NCBI RefSeq assembly: GCF_900197685.1
Contig: NZ_FZMF01000002.1
Location: 62,001 to 126,000 of the forward strand
Direction of reading: 5' to 3'
DNA length: 64,000 nucleotides
Source: Helicobacter baculiformis
GTDB taxonomy: Bacteria; Campylobacterota; Campylobacteria; Campylobacterales; Helicobacteraceae
The stretch's first letter is position 1, and every line of letters begins with the position of its first letter. Both the position numbers and the translations under genes were made by a program. The notes beneath the pieces were generated by a model that worked only from the letters and a program-made list of their open reading frames with translations, was not told where the DNA came from and ran no database searches. Below, in pieces: positions 27,037 through 35,348 of the stretch.

Positions 27037-28401
27037 ATGCGCAAAGTTGCGTGCGCTCTGCTTTCTGTGTGTGCGCTAGGTTGGGCACTTCTGCGAGGCT
27101 TTGATTATAAGCTGAGCGGTGTAGCCGAGTCGGTTTCTAAAGTAGGCTTTAATAATTCTCCTATCAATTCCAACAAGGGCGTTTATCCTACAGAAAGTTT
27201 TGTGGCGATGACTATAAAAGCCCAAGCAGATGCGACTTTGTTTAACAAAAATAAGCATAAAATTAGTAGTGGTGTTGGGGGGGCTTTGGGATCACTAGCT
27301 TATGATAGCACGCGCTACCTTGTCGATCAAAGCACGGGTAAAATTTACGGCTCTAAGGTTTTTTATTACATGGGCAGGTGGTGGGGCTACTTGGGCAATG
27401 CGCCATGGAAGGTATCCAATGTGCAATCCGATCAGCACACCCGCCCCTATGTTCTTTACAACGCCTATTTGCGTTATGATTATGCAAAAACGCTTACGAT
27501 CATCGTAGGTAGGTATTTAGCAAAAACAACTTTTATGAGCGGGTATACAGAAGGCTTTGAAGTTTCTTACCACTTTTTGAAGAATTTTCGCCTCAGATGG
27601 TTTAGCTCTTTTGGGCGTGCGCTGGCGGTAGGGGAATTTATCCGCGATTGGTATGCCCCCATTACCACCACCACTAAAGACGGCAAGCCCATTAATCTGG
27701 GCATTCATGCTATTGGACTTGATTACACCACCGCGCATTTTGGTTTTTCTCCTTTGTTATATTTTTCCCCTAATACCTACATCACACCGGGGTTTAAATT
27801 CCACTACAATAGTAACCCTAAATTTGAAGGAGTGGGGTTTAAATCTCTGACGGAGGTTGTTGTGATCTTCCCCACTTATAGCCACCATCTTTATGACACC
27901 TATTACAGGGGTAGCCCTTTGGGATCTTGGGGGGCAAGTCTGTATTTTAACCAGCGTTTTGATTATAACCAATTCAACTTTGGAGGTGGGTATTTTCAAA
28001 ACATTGGTAACGCTAGCGCTAAGATTACATGGTATGGAGGACCTATTGGGATCGATTACCGGGATAATAGCGTTTATGGAGGATTGCTAGATAATATGAT
28101 TTCACCCGATGCGATCACGGGTTTTATCTTCGGAGGTGGGGTGTATAAAAGATTTTATTGGGGTCTACTGGGGAAGCTCACCTACTCACCTAGAGCCGAT
28201 GAACAAACCGCTTCCTTTAACTTAGGAATTCGGTGGAATGAATATGTTACTAGCGATGTGCGTATCGTCTACCATGAGGTGAGCACACACCGGGGTTATA
28301 AAGTGGGCTATAATGGACCCTACGATCCTACTAACCCTGATTTTGCGCCCAACACCCAAGATAGAAGCTTCCTAATGACTTCTCTCAAGGCGCAGTTCTA
28401 A
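27037..28401 (+). CDS. Hof-family outer membrane protein (3 of 6)
   Basis: 454 aa. ATG 27037 lies 9 bp after gene 2, so both are likely on one transcript. The signal peptide is MRKVACALLSVCALGWALLRG. Shared Hof blocks: VGFNNSPINSNKGVYPTE, FMSGYTEGFEV, WFSSFGRALA, YFSPNTYITPGFK, FKSLTEV, NQRFDYNQFNFGGGY, YSPRADEQ and a C-terminal QDRSFLMTS ending in Phe. A run of seven G (27277-27283) lies in the frame. It is shorter than its neighbours because it lacks the N-terminal insertion seen in gene 2. Confidence 0.75.
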   Translation: MRKVACALLSVCALGWALLRGFDYKLSGVAESVSKVGFNNSPINSNKGVYPTESFVAMTIKAQADATLFNKNKHKISSGVGGALGSLAYDSTRYLVDQSTGKIYGSKVFYYMGRWWGYLGNAPWKVSNVQSDQHTRPYVLYNAYLRYDYAKTLTIIVGRYLAKTTFMSGYTEGFEVSYHFLKNFRLRWFSSFGRALAVGEFIRDWYAPITTTTKDGKPINLGIHAIGLDYTTAHFGFSPLLYFSPNTYITPGFKFHYNSNPKFEGVGFKSLTEVVVIFPTYSHHLYDTYYRGSPLGSWGASLYFNQRFDYNQFNFGGGYFQNIGNASAKITWYGGPIGIDYRDNSVYGGLLDNMISPDAITGFIFGGGVYKRFYWGLLGKLTYSPRADEQTASFNLGIRWNEYVTSDVRIVYHEVSTHRGYKVGYNGPYDPTNPDFAPNTQDRSFLMTSLKAQF

Positions 28402-28431
28402 TAAATGTATCGTTTTGTAATATTTAAAAGA

Positions 28432-28437
28432 TATAAT
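28432..28437 (+). promoter_or_regulatory. -10 box for Hof gene 4
   Basis: A perfect TATAAT 71 bp before ATG 28509, in a 107-bp AT-rich spacer. The start codon has AAGGAG upstream. Confidence 0.45.
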
Positions 28438-28508
28438 GTCTAGTATATGACTTGGTTTTTCATTCAAAAAAAGCACTCTATGGTAGGAATCATGAATAAG
28501 GAGTTTTT

Positions 28509-30014
28509 ATGTCAGAGCACCGATTTAAGGGTGTGCGTGTTTGTTCTAGTCGCCTAATTGGCATGTTGGGTTTTGTGGGGGTGTCTTGGCTCTATGCTTT
28601 TGATTACAGCTTTAGCGGGCAAGTAGATACGTTTTCTAAGATTGGGTTTAACCATTCTCATATCAATACTAAATTTGGCATTTTTCCTACAGAAAGTTTT
28701 GTCGATGTGGCGGGTACTGCCCAAATTAGGGTGGGCTTGCTGCCTAAGCATACCACCGATCACAAACTTAATTTCCATCTCGGGGGCGAGATGGCAGGGG
28801 TACCTTATGACTCTACGAAGTATTTAGTGGATCAGGCTAACGGTAAGGTCTTTGGTTCTGATGTCTATAACTTCATCGGGGGATGGCATGGCTACTTCTT
28901 CAATAAGTATTTTGGACCCGATTATGCAGGGCATGCTCAATCAGGAGCATGGCATGCGCGCCCCTATATTTTAGACACCGCTTACATAGACTACCAGTAT
29001 AAAGATATTTTTGGGATAAAACTAGGGCGCTATGCAGCCAACATCGATCTGATGAGCGGATCTAACCAAGGTTTTGAGTTTTATTACCGCCCTATCAGAA
29101 ATCTCAAGCTATGGTGGTGGAGCTCCTTTGGGCGGGGCTTGGCGTTTAACTCTTGGATTTATCAATTCTACGCTGTTGTCCCCTATTTACAAAAAAATGG
29201 GCAATACATCAACTACGGTTGGCATGGGATCAGCGCCACTTACGATTACGATAAGTTGAGCGCGGAGTTTTATTATTACTTCGCCCCTAAAACCTACAAC
29301 GCTCCGGGATTCAAACTCGTTTACGACACTAATAAGAATTTTCAACAAGTGGGCTTTCGCTCCCAAACCTTGCTAATGGTAACCGTGCCTATTTATAATT
29401 CTGGTTGGTATAATCCTAAAACAGGGCTTTATAGCATTTGGGACGAAGCCCAACACGGCTCACGACTTGGCAAGTATGGCGTAACTCTCAATATCCGTCA
29501 GATTTTCCGCTGGAATAAGTTTACTTATATTTTGGGGCTCTACAACACCTTTGGCAATTCCGATGGCTTGATCGGTAGCCACACCATGCCCATGGGGAAC
29601 AACACTTCCTATGTCAATGACATTTATGGGATTGTTGCTTATGACTTTTGGGATAATACCGGGTATGATGGTTTATCCGATGCGCTGGCTAATGCCAACA
29701 CCACAACTATTTATGGCTCTGTGGGGAGTGTGTATAAAAAATTTGCATGGCATATTTTTGGGCGGGTGAGCAATGCCAATAAAGACCCGCAAGGACATCG
29801 AGGGCGGGCTAATGAATATTCTGCGGCTCTAAGCTTGGATTACGCGTTCACACCCTCAATACTTCTTCACTTTAAGATCGAGTATTATGGAGTGCAAATC
29901 CATCAGGGCTATCAGGTGGGCTACTTTGGACTGCCTCAGTTCACAAACCCAGATTTTAGAGCAAATTACCAAGATAGAAGCCACTTGATGACCAATATCA
30001 CCTTAAAATTCTAA
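28509..30014 (+). CDS. Hof-family outer membrane protein (4 of 6)
   Basis: 501 aa. ATG 28509 follows AAGGAGTTTTT. The signal peptide ends near residue 30 (MLGFVGVSWLYA). Shared Hof blocks: IGFNHSHINTKFGIFPTE, LMSGSNQGFEFY, WWSSFGRGLA, YFAPKTYNAPGFK, FRSQTLL, IRQIFRWN, GRANEYSAAL and a C-terminal QDRSHLMTN ending in KF. In this copy the usual KQRFD motif is changed to RQIFR. It has its own -10 box upstream and a GC hairpin with a T run downstream, so it may be expressed separately. Confidence 0.75.
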   Translation: MSEHRFKGVRVCSSRLIGMLGFVGVSWLYAFDYSFSGQVDTFSKIGFNHSHINTKFGIFPTESFVDVAGTAQIRVGLLPKHTTDHKLNFHLGGEMAGVPYDSTKYLVDQANGKVFGSDVYNFIGGWHGYFFNKYFGPDYAGHAQSGAWHARPYILDTAYIDYQYKDIFGIKLGRYAANIDLMSGSNQGFEFYYRPIRNLKLWWWSSFGRGLAFNSWIYQFYAVVPYLQKNGQYINYGWHGISATYDYDKLSAEFYYYFAPKTYNAPGFKLVYDTNKNFQQVGFRSQTLLMVTVPIYNSGWYNPKTGLYSIWDEAQHGSRLGKYGVTLNIRQIFRWNKFTYILGLYNTFGNSDGLIGSHTMPMGNNTSYVNDIYGIVAYDFWDNTGYDGLSDALANANTTTIYGSVGSVYKKFAWHIFGRVSNANKDPQGHRGRANEYSAALSLDYAFTPSILLHFKIEYYGVQIHQGYQVGYFGLPQFTNPDFRANYQDRSHLMTNITLKF

Positions 30015-30082
30015 CGATGAAAGTATGAATAAAAAACTTAAAATAACATTCTTGACGACAACAAAAAAGAGAGAAACTAGGG

Positions 30083-30100
30083 TTTTTTTAAGAAAAAAAA
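30083..30100 (+). repeat. Adjacent T7 and A8 homopolymer tracts in the Hof gene 5 promoter region
   Basis: T7 at 30083-30089 and A8 at 30093-30100, followed by TACTAAAAT as a possible -10 region. Tracts at this position can change spacer length by slippage. Confidence 0.5.
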
Positions 30101-30109
30101 TACTAAAAT

Positions 30110-30133
30110 GCGCGCACGAGAGCGCGTGTTTTT
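30110..30133 (+). terminator. Rho-independent terminator between Hof genes 4 and 5
   Basis: CGCGC (30111-30115), loop ACGAGA, GCGCG (30122-30126), then TG and a T run (30129-30133). Confidence 0.5.
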
Positions 30134-30174
30134 GGAGAGCCAGCTCAATTTTAAGTCAAAGAAGGGAGCACAAT

Positions 30175-31875
30175 ATGAAGAAGGCAACAAAGAAGCAGAC
30201 AGACGAGGCAGGGGGGCTGACTCGATCAGCCTTTAGTAGGTTCTTCCCCGCCTTGCTCGCCTCGTCTTCCTTGGGGCTGTGCGGTTTGGACGCGATAACT
30301 TACGAGGTCCATGGCGATCTCATCAACTTCTCTAAGGTGGGTTTTAATAACTCCCCCATTAACCCCGTTAAAGGGCTTTACCCTACGGGAACCTTTGTGG
30401 AACTAACTGGTAAGCTAGAGAGCACCATGCATTTAGGCAAGGGTTGGAGTGTGAGTGTGGGCGGAGCGCTAGGGGGTATGCCCTATGATGGCACGCGTTA
30501 TGATACCTATTCTAAAAGTGTGGAAGCGGATGCGAAAGCCTATATTCTGCCTGATGGGAAGTCTTTATGGGATCAGTGGCAAGCTGACAAAGATAAGTGT
30601 AGCACTTTAGGAGGGCAGTTCTGTTCGTCCATTATTACAGGTGGACCTTATGCTAACGCCTACTCTCCAGGAGGGGTGGCTGACCCTAGGGGGATTGGCT
30701 ATATGTTTATGGGGGAGTGGAACGGGCTGTTTCCTAACTACTACCCTGCCTATGCCTATTCACCCGGACAATCACGGCGTTATGAGATCTACAAGGCGAA
30801 TATCCAGTATAAAAGCGATAAGGTGTGGATGATCTTAGGGCGTTACGACACAACCCAAGTTAAGGACATTGATTGGTTCTATCAGCTCACACAGGGCTTT
30901 TACGGGCTGTTCAAGCTGCACCCTAAAGTGGAACTTCAGATTTTCAGCTCCTGGGGTCGTGGTATCGCTGATGGGCAATGGATGTTCCCTATCTACCGCG
31001 AGAAGCCTTGGGGGGAGCACAAGGTAGGGTTAATTTACCAAGTTAACAAGCATTTTTCTATCCACCCCCATGTGTGGTTTTCCCCTCAGGTGTTCACCGC
31101 TCCTGAGATCAAGCTCTACTATGACACTAACCCCGATTTTGACGGGCGTGGGTTTAGGGCTCAGACTACCTTCTATGGCATGTATGTCTACCAGTGGAAG
31201 AACGACTATGTTCCGGGTATCGGACATGTTGGGCGTTACGGGCTAGCCCGTTATAACACTTGGGATACTTGGAATCTCTATGGGAGTTACTGGGCAAGAA
31301 ATGGCTTGCAAGGCCCCGGAGGGGCAACCTTGCTTTTCAAACAACGCTTTGATATTAACAACTATAACACTTCTTTTGGGATTTACTGGAACATCGGTAA
31401 CCCCAACCCTAACATCGGGACCTATGGTAACCCAGTGGCGATCGATGGGGTCGAACAATGGACCGGCAGTATCTATGGCTTAGGGTTTGCAAGTATCAAC
31501 AACATCACCGCCGCCGACGCTGTAACCGCATATTGGAAAGGCGGTGGTGTTTATGGGAAGTTCAACTGGGAGCTTGCAGAGCGTTATACCAACTCCCCAC
31601 GCGCCAAAGAACAGGCTTTAGCGTTGTATCTGAATTATCAATTTGGCAAGCATGTCAATGTGGGGCTTAAGCTTGAGTGGTTCTTATCTACCATCAATCC
31701 GGGCTACAACCCCGGCGTAGGCTTCCTAAGCAAATACGGGCAACCTTTCAACATGAACACCGGGCTTTTCTCTTCTAGCTCTTTTGCCCAAAACTACGCG
31801 AATGTAGGTGGGATCAAACACGCCGTTACCCAAGATCGTAGCCACTTGATGACTCACATCAGCTACAGCTTCTAA
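30175..31875 (+). CDS. Hof-family outer membrane protein (5 of 6)
   Basis: 566 aa. Start at ATG 30175, with GAAGGGAG upstream; the frame is open to 30025 but that part lacks a ribosome site and crosses a terminator. The N terminus is long and charged before the hydrophobic signal core (FFPALLASSSLGLCG). Shared Hof blocks: VGFNNSPINPVKGLYPTG, LTQGFYGLF, FSSWGRGIA, WFSPQVFTAPEIKLYYDTNP, FRAQTTF, LFKQRFDINNYN, NSPRAKEQ and QDRSHLMTH ending in SF. It is the largest of the six because of extra loop sequence at ~100-180. Six G occur at 30212-30217. Confidence 0.75.
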   Translation: MKKATKKQTDEAGGLTRSAFSRFFPALLASSSLGLCGLDAITYEVHGDLINFSKVGFNNSPINPVKGLYPTGTFVELTGKLESTMHLGKGWSVSVGGALGGMPYDGTRYDTYSKSVEADAKAYILPDGKSLWDQWQADKDKCSTLGGQFCSSIITGGPYANAYSPGGVADPRGIGYMFMGEWNGLFPNYYPAYAYSPGQSRRYEIYKANIQYKSDKVWMILGRYDTTQVKDIDWFYQLTQGFYGLFKLHPKVELQIFSSWGRGIADGQWMFPIYREKPWGEHKVGLIYQVNKHFSIHPHVWFSPQVFTAPEIKLYYDTNPDFDGRGFRAQTTFYGMYVYQWKNDYVPGIGHVGRYGLARYNTWDTWNLYGSYWARNGLQGPGGATLLFKQRFDINNYNTSFGIYWNIGNPNPNIGTYGNPVAIDGVEQWTGSIYGLGFASINNITAADAVTAYWKGGGVYGKFNWELAERYTNSPRAKEQALALYLNYQFGKHVNVGLKLEWFLSTINPGYNPGVGFLSKYGQPFNMNTGLFSSSSFAQNYANVGGIKHAVTQDRSHLMTHISYSF

Positions 31876-31881
31876 AAAAAT

Positions 31882-31916
31882 GCTAATTCCCGCACCCAAG
31901 CGGGGCGGAATTTAGC
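31882..31916. terminator. Strong hairpin between Hof genes 5 and 6
   Basis: GCTAATTCCCGC, loop ACCCAA, GCGGG..GGAATTTAGC with a small bulge. An A7 tract precedes it, so on the minus strand it reads as stem plus T7. A TATAAT box (31917-31922) follows directly on the plus strand. Confidence 0.5.
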
Positions 31917-31922
31917 TATAAT
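31917..31922 (+). promoter_or_regulatory. -10 box for Hof gene 6
   Basis: A perfect TATAAT that abuts the preceding hairpin; the predicted transcript would start near 31929, about 32 nt before the putative ATC start. Confidence 0.4.
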
Positions 31923-31960
31923 CGCCTCATTTGATCGTAAAAATAGATTAAGGGCAATCC

Positions 31961-33310
31961 ATCAGACGCAAGACACTCATTTTATTAGGACTCATGCTAG
32001 TACTTGTTAGGCATGTTGTCGCGTTCGATCTCAGTCTAACGGGCAAGCTGAGCACCTATACCAAGATTGGTTTTAATAACCAAAAATACGACCCAGCACA
32101 CTTGATCTACCCCACAGGAAGTTATACTTCTTTGCTCGCGGAAATGAATATGAGTGTGAACATTTATAAGGGTCTGCGCGCAGAAGTGGGAGCAATGATG
32201 GCGGGTCTACCCTATGACTCGACAGCTTATCAGGGAAATAACATTCCCCCGGGGCAACCCGGAGGACCCGGAGATTACTATAAACACGACGGGGGAATAT
32301 TTTGGGAATACATTGGCTGGTATGCAGGACATAGCGGTTTACATGTGCAAAAGCCCCGTTATGCGATGGTGCACAATGCCTATTTAAGCTATGACTACAA
32401 AGGAATTTTTGGGATCAAGGGCGGGCGTTATGAGCTCTCTGACTATGATTGGTTTACCTCTTTTAGTCAGGGTGTAGAGGCTTATGTTAAATATAAAGAC
32501 ACCAAGTTACGCGTACTCTACTCCGATGCGCGTGCTTCTGCCTCGAGCGACTGGTTTTGGCCCTATGGGCGTTACTACACTAGCGGCAAACCTCTCATGA
32601 TTGCCGAGTTGCGCTATCAAAAAAAAGGGTGGAAAGTTAATCCCTACTTTTATTCTATCTTTGGGCGTATGAATGCTCCCGGAATCAACATTACTTACGA
32701 CACCAACCCTAATTTTAGAGATAAGGGCTTTAGATGGGTGGGTACTTTTGTGGGACTCTTCCCCTTTTTTCCCCCTTCAGGGCGTGGTCCTGATATTATT
32801 CTTTTCCAACAAGAAACTATTGGAAAGGACGCGCAGACCCTTTTTTTCCGCTCCCGTTTTTACTATAATAAATGGAGCTTTGGGGGAAGCATCTATAAAA
32901 ATATCGGTAACGCTAATGGTGATATTGGGATTTATGGCGACCCTCTAGGTTACAATATTTGGACCAATAGTATTTACGATGCTGAGATTAACAACATCGT
33001 TGGCAAAGACGCGATCAATGGGTTTTTATATTTTGGATCGCACTATCGGGGGTTCACTTGGAAAATTCTAGGGCGGCTTACCGCTTCCCCGCGTGCCAAT
33101 GAGCAAAGTGTGGCGCTGTTTTTGAACTATTTTTGGAGCAAATACAACCTAGAATTCGATCTTAAACTGGAATATTATAACAACATCACCAAAAAGGGCT
33201 ATTGTATCGGCTATTGTAGCTCATGGGGTGCGTTCCCCCTGCCCCACAATGTGGATTCCGATCGCAGCCATTTGATGTTCACTCTCACCTATGGGTTTCA
33301 AATCTTATAA
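31961..33310 (+). CDS. Hof-family outer membrane protein (6 of 6), probable non-AUG start
   Basis: About 449 aa. The full signal peptide (RRKTLILLGLMLVLVRHVVA) is encoded from 31964, right after ATC 31961, with AAGGG 6 nt upstream, but the frame holds no ATG, GTG or TTG there. The first standard codon, ATG 31994, lies in the middle of the signal and would remove its basic end. Shared Hof blocks: IGFNNQKYDPAHLIYPTG, TSFSQGVEAY, GRMNAPGINITYDTNP, FFRSRFYYNKWSFGG, ASPRANEQ and SDRSHLMFT. It ends GFQIL, three residues past the usual terminal Phe. It is convergent with moeA, 6 bp apart. Confidence 0.7.
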   Translation: MRRKTLILLGLMLVLVRHVVAFDLSLTGKLSTYTKIGFNNQKYDPAHLIYPTGSYTSLLAEMNMSVNIYKGLRAEVGAMMAGLPYDSTAYQGNNIPPGQPGGPGDYYKHDGGIFWEYIGWYAGHSGLHVQKPRYAMVHNAYLSYDYKGIFGIKGGRYELSDYDWFTSFSQGVEAYVKYKDTKLRVLYSDARASASSDWFWPYGRYYTSGKPLMIAELRYQKKGWKVNPYFYSIFGRMNAPGINITYDTNPNFRDKGFRWVGTFVGLFPFFPPSGRGPDIILFQQETIGKDAQTLFFRSRFYYNKWSFGGSIYKNIGNANGDIGIYGDPLGYNIWTNSIYDAEINNIVGKDAINGFLYFGSHYRGFTWKILGRLTASPRANEQSVALFLNYFWSKYNLEFDLKLEYYNNITKKGYCIGYCSSWGAFPLPHNVDSDRSHLMFTLTYGFQIL

Positions 33311-33316
33311 GAAATT

Positions 33317-34531
33317 CTACAGAAAGCGTTGATAAAACAACACTTCTACGCTCTCTTTGACCTCTAACACGCCCGGTTTGATAAGCGCTAAGGCGTTGCA
33401 CGCCCCTAGTGCGTCAATAGCGCCTGAGCCATAACGATTGTGGCGATAGGGCGTAAATACCCCTTGTTTGACATGCCCTAAAACAAGATGCAGGCGTTGT
33501 CCCTTAAAAAATAAAGGTTCGCTTAAAGGTACACGCAATATCTCATCTTGTCCACAAGCACCGGCAAGTTTTTCTAACATGGGTAACACTAAGGTTAGGC
33601 AAGTGAGCATACAGCTCACCGGATTGCCGGGCATGCCAAAGACAAAAGTAGGGCGCACAGAAGAAGTAAAACTAGCCAGCATGATGGGTTTACCCGGCTT
33701 GAGATTAACCCCGTGGTAATGGATAATTGCGCCCTGTTGCAATAGGGCATCTTTGAAATAATCCCTATCCCCCACACTCACCCCAGCACTGCTCACCACC
33801 ACATCATAATCCCCCCATGTCTGCATAGCTTGGCATTGACTTTCCAAATTATCCCCAAGCCTACCTATATGTACTATATGATGTCCATAGCTTTTTAAAA
33901 GAGAGGCAAGCATGGGGGCATTGCTATCATAAATTTGATGTTCCTGTGCTTGTGTGCCCAAAGCAACCACCTCATCTCCGCTACTAAAAATGGCGATCTT
34001 AAGCTGTTTAAAAACTTGAACGCGTGCAATCCCTTGTGAAGCGAGTAGGGCAATTGTGCCTGCATGGATTCTTGTGCCCATATGGGCAATAAGCTCATCC
34101 TGATGAATATCTTCGCCCATAAAGCGGATATTAGCCCCTTGCTTAAATGTTTTGGCGGGGGCTTGAGCTTGCTTATGGTTAAAAAAATCCATCTCTTCAA
34201 AGGGCACAACAATTTCTGCTCCCTTAGGCACTAACGCTCCCGTCATAATTTTGGCACATGCACCCGTAGGAATCTGTATTCCTTTCACATTCTGCCCAGC
34301 ATAGATAGTTTGCACAATTTCTAAAGGTCTGCCCACATCTTCCAAGCGCAAAGCGAAGCCGTCCATTGCAGAGTTAGTTGCTTTGGGCAGAGGCTCACGC
34401 GCCACCACACTTTGGGATAAAATCCGCCCCATCGCATCCTCTAGAGCGATTTCCTCTACAGCAGGCGTGTGTTTGATAAGTTCTAAGCTCAGCGCGAGCG
34501 CCTGATCATACTCCATCAAGGGGATTTTCAT
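33317..34531 (-). CDS. moeA: Molybdopterin molybdenumtransferase MoeA
   Basis: 404 aa, typical. MoeA inserts molybdate into adenylated molybdopterin, making the cofactor used by NapA (15571-18390). Seen: NSAMDGFALR (~45), FSSGDEVV (~185), SSAGVSVGDRDYF (~250) and the GMPGNPVSCMLT motif (~305). ATG 34531 follows AAAGGATCACA. It lies 9 bp after fliR on the same strand, so it is probably cotranscribed with fliR. Confidence 0.96.
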   Translation of the reverse strand: MKIPLMEYDQALALSLELIKHTPAVEEIALEDAMGRILSQSVVAREPLPKATNSAMDGFALRLEDVGRPLEIVQTIYAGQNVKGIQIPTGACAKIMTGALVPKGAEIVVPFEEMDFFNHKQAQAPAKTFKQGANIRFMGEDIHQDELIAHMGTRIHAGTIALLASQGIARVQVFKQLKIAIFSSGDEVVALGTQAQEHQIYDSNAPMLASLLKSYGHHIVHIGRLGDNLESQCQAMQTWGDYDVVVSSAGVSVGDRDYFKDALLQQGAIIHYHGVNLKPGKPIMLASFTSSVRPTFVFGMPGNPVSCMLTCLTLVLPMLEKLAGACGQDEILRVPLSEPLFFKGQRLHLVLGHVKQGVFTPYRHNRYGSGAIDALGACNALALIKPGVLEVKESVEVLFYQRFL

Positions 34532-34540
34532 TGTGATCCT

Positions 34541-35308
34541 TTAAAATAATTTAGAAAGCAATTGGAAAGCATCTAGCAAATGATCTTTAAAGCGATGCAT
34601 CATCGCCCCTAAGACCATGATCAGCCCAATAAATGCGATGGCAATCTTTAAGGGGAAACCAATCGCTAGTAAGTTGAACTGCGGGTGGGTTTTCATAATC
34701 ATGCCAAAGACAATATCACTTAGCATAATGAGCGCAAGAATGGGGAAAGCCATACTAAAACCAATACTGAAGAGATAAGCAAATGCCTTTACGCTTGCCT
34801 TAACAACATCAGGGGCTAGGCTAAAACTGCCTAAGGGCACTCTTTCTAAACTATGTTGCACCCAAAGAATGATGAAATGGTGCATAGAAGTTTGGAGCAT
34901 GATCAAGATTGCCAACAATAAAACCACTTGCCCCACGATTGCTTTTTGCGCGCCCGAGATAGGATCGTAAGCGCTTGCCATCGTCAAGCCCATCGAAAAG
35001 CTGATCGTATCGGTAGCAAAGGCTAGTGTGCTAAATACCAAATGTAAGAAAAATGAGGCACATAATCCTAGCAAGAGTTCAGAAAGCAAGGCGATCAAAA
35101 AATCTTGAGAATCGAGGTTTAAGGGGGCGTGGGGGATTGTGGGGTAAAAGACAAGGGTTAAGAAAAAGCTTAATGCGCCCCTAAGGGATACGGGCACTAG
35201 ATTATTGTCAAAAAAAGGGAAAAATGCCATCACACCAGCCAAACGCACGAAAAGTAACCAAAATCCCGTAATATTCTGACTTTGCATCCATACGAGCCAA
35301 TCTAGCAT
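34541..35308 (-). CDS. fliR: Flagellar export gate protein FliR
   Basis: 255 aa, normal for FliR. Inner-membrane part of the type III export gate. Six membrane helices: ITGFWLLFVRLAGVMAFFPF (~10-32), SLRGALSFFLTLVFYP, the LLSELLLGLCASF segment, a GLTMASAYDP loop, VVLLLAILIMLQ and the C-terminal FPLKIAIAFIGLIMVLGAM. The start is ATG 35308; the frame runs upstream to 35488 across rpe but has no support there. The ATG follows TATAAT-GCGCCC, so the gene seems to be read from a leaderless promoter inside the end of the transcription unit containing rpe. It precedes moeA. Confidence 0.93.
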   Translation of the reverse strand: MLDWLVWMQSQNITGFWLLFVRLAGVMAFFPFFDNNLVPVSLRGALSFFLTLVFYPTIPHAPLNLDSQDFLIALLSELLLGLCASFFLHLVFSTLAFATDTISFSMGLTMASAYDPISGAQKAIVGQVVLLLAILIMLQTSMHHFIILWVQHSLERVPLGSFSLAPDVVKASVKAFAYLFSIGFSMAFPILALIMLSDIVFGMIMKTHPQFNLLAIGFPLKIAIAFIGLIMVLGAMMHRFKDHLLDAFQLLSKLF

Positions 35309-35314
35309 GGGCGC

Positions 35315-35320
35315 ATTATA
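35315..35320 (-). promoter_or_regulatory. fliR -10 box, predicted leaderless
   Basis: On the minus strand TATAAT, then GCGCCC, then ATG of fliR. This matches the dnaG arrangement (TACTAT-GCGCCC-ATG) at 13 of 15 positions. No Shine-Dalgarno sequence. Confidence 0.5.
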
Positions 35321-35348
35321 GCGTAAGGACGCTAAGAAAGAATAAGGC

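Noticed and set aside
30025-30174. 50-residue N-terminal extension of Hof gene 5
   Set aside because: It crosses a terminator and promoter tracts and lacks a ribosome site; ATG 30175 gives a proper signal peptide.
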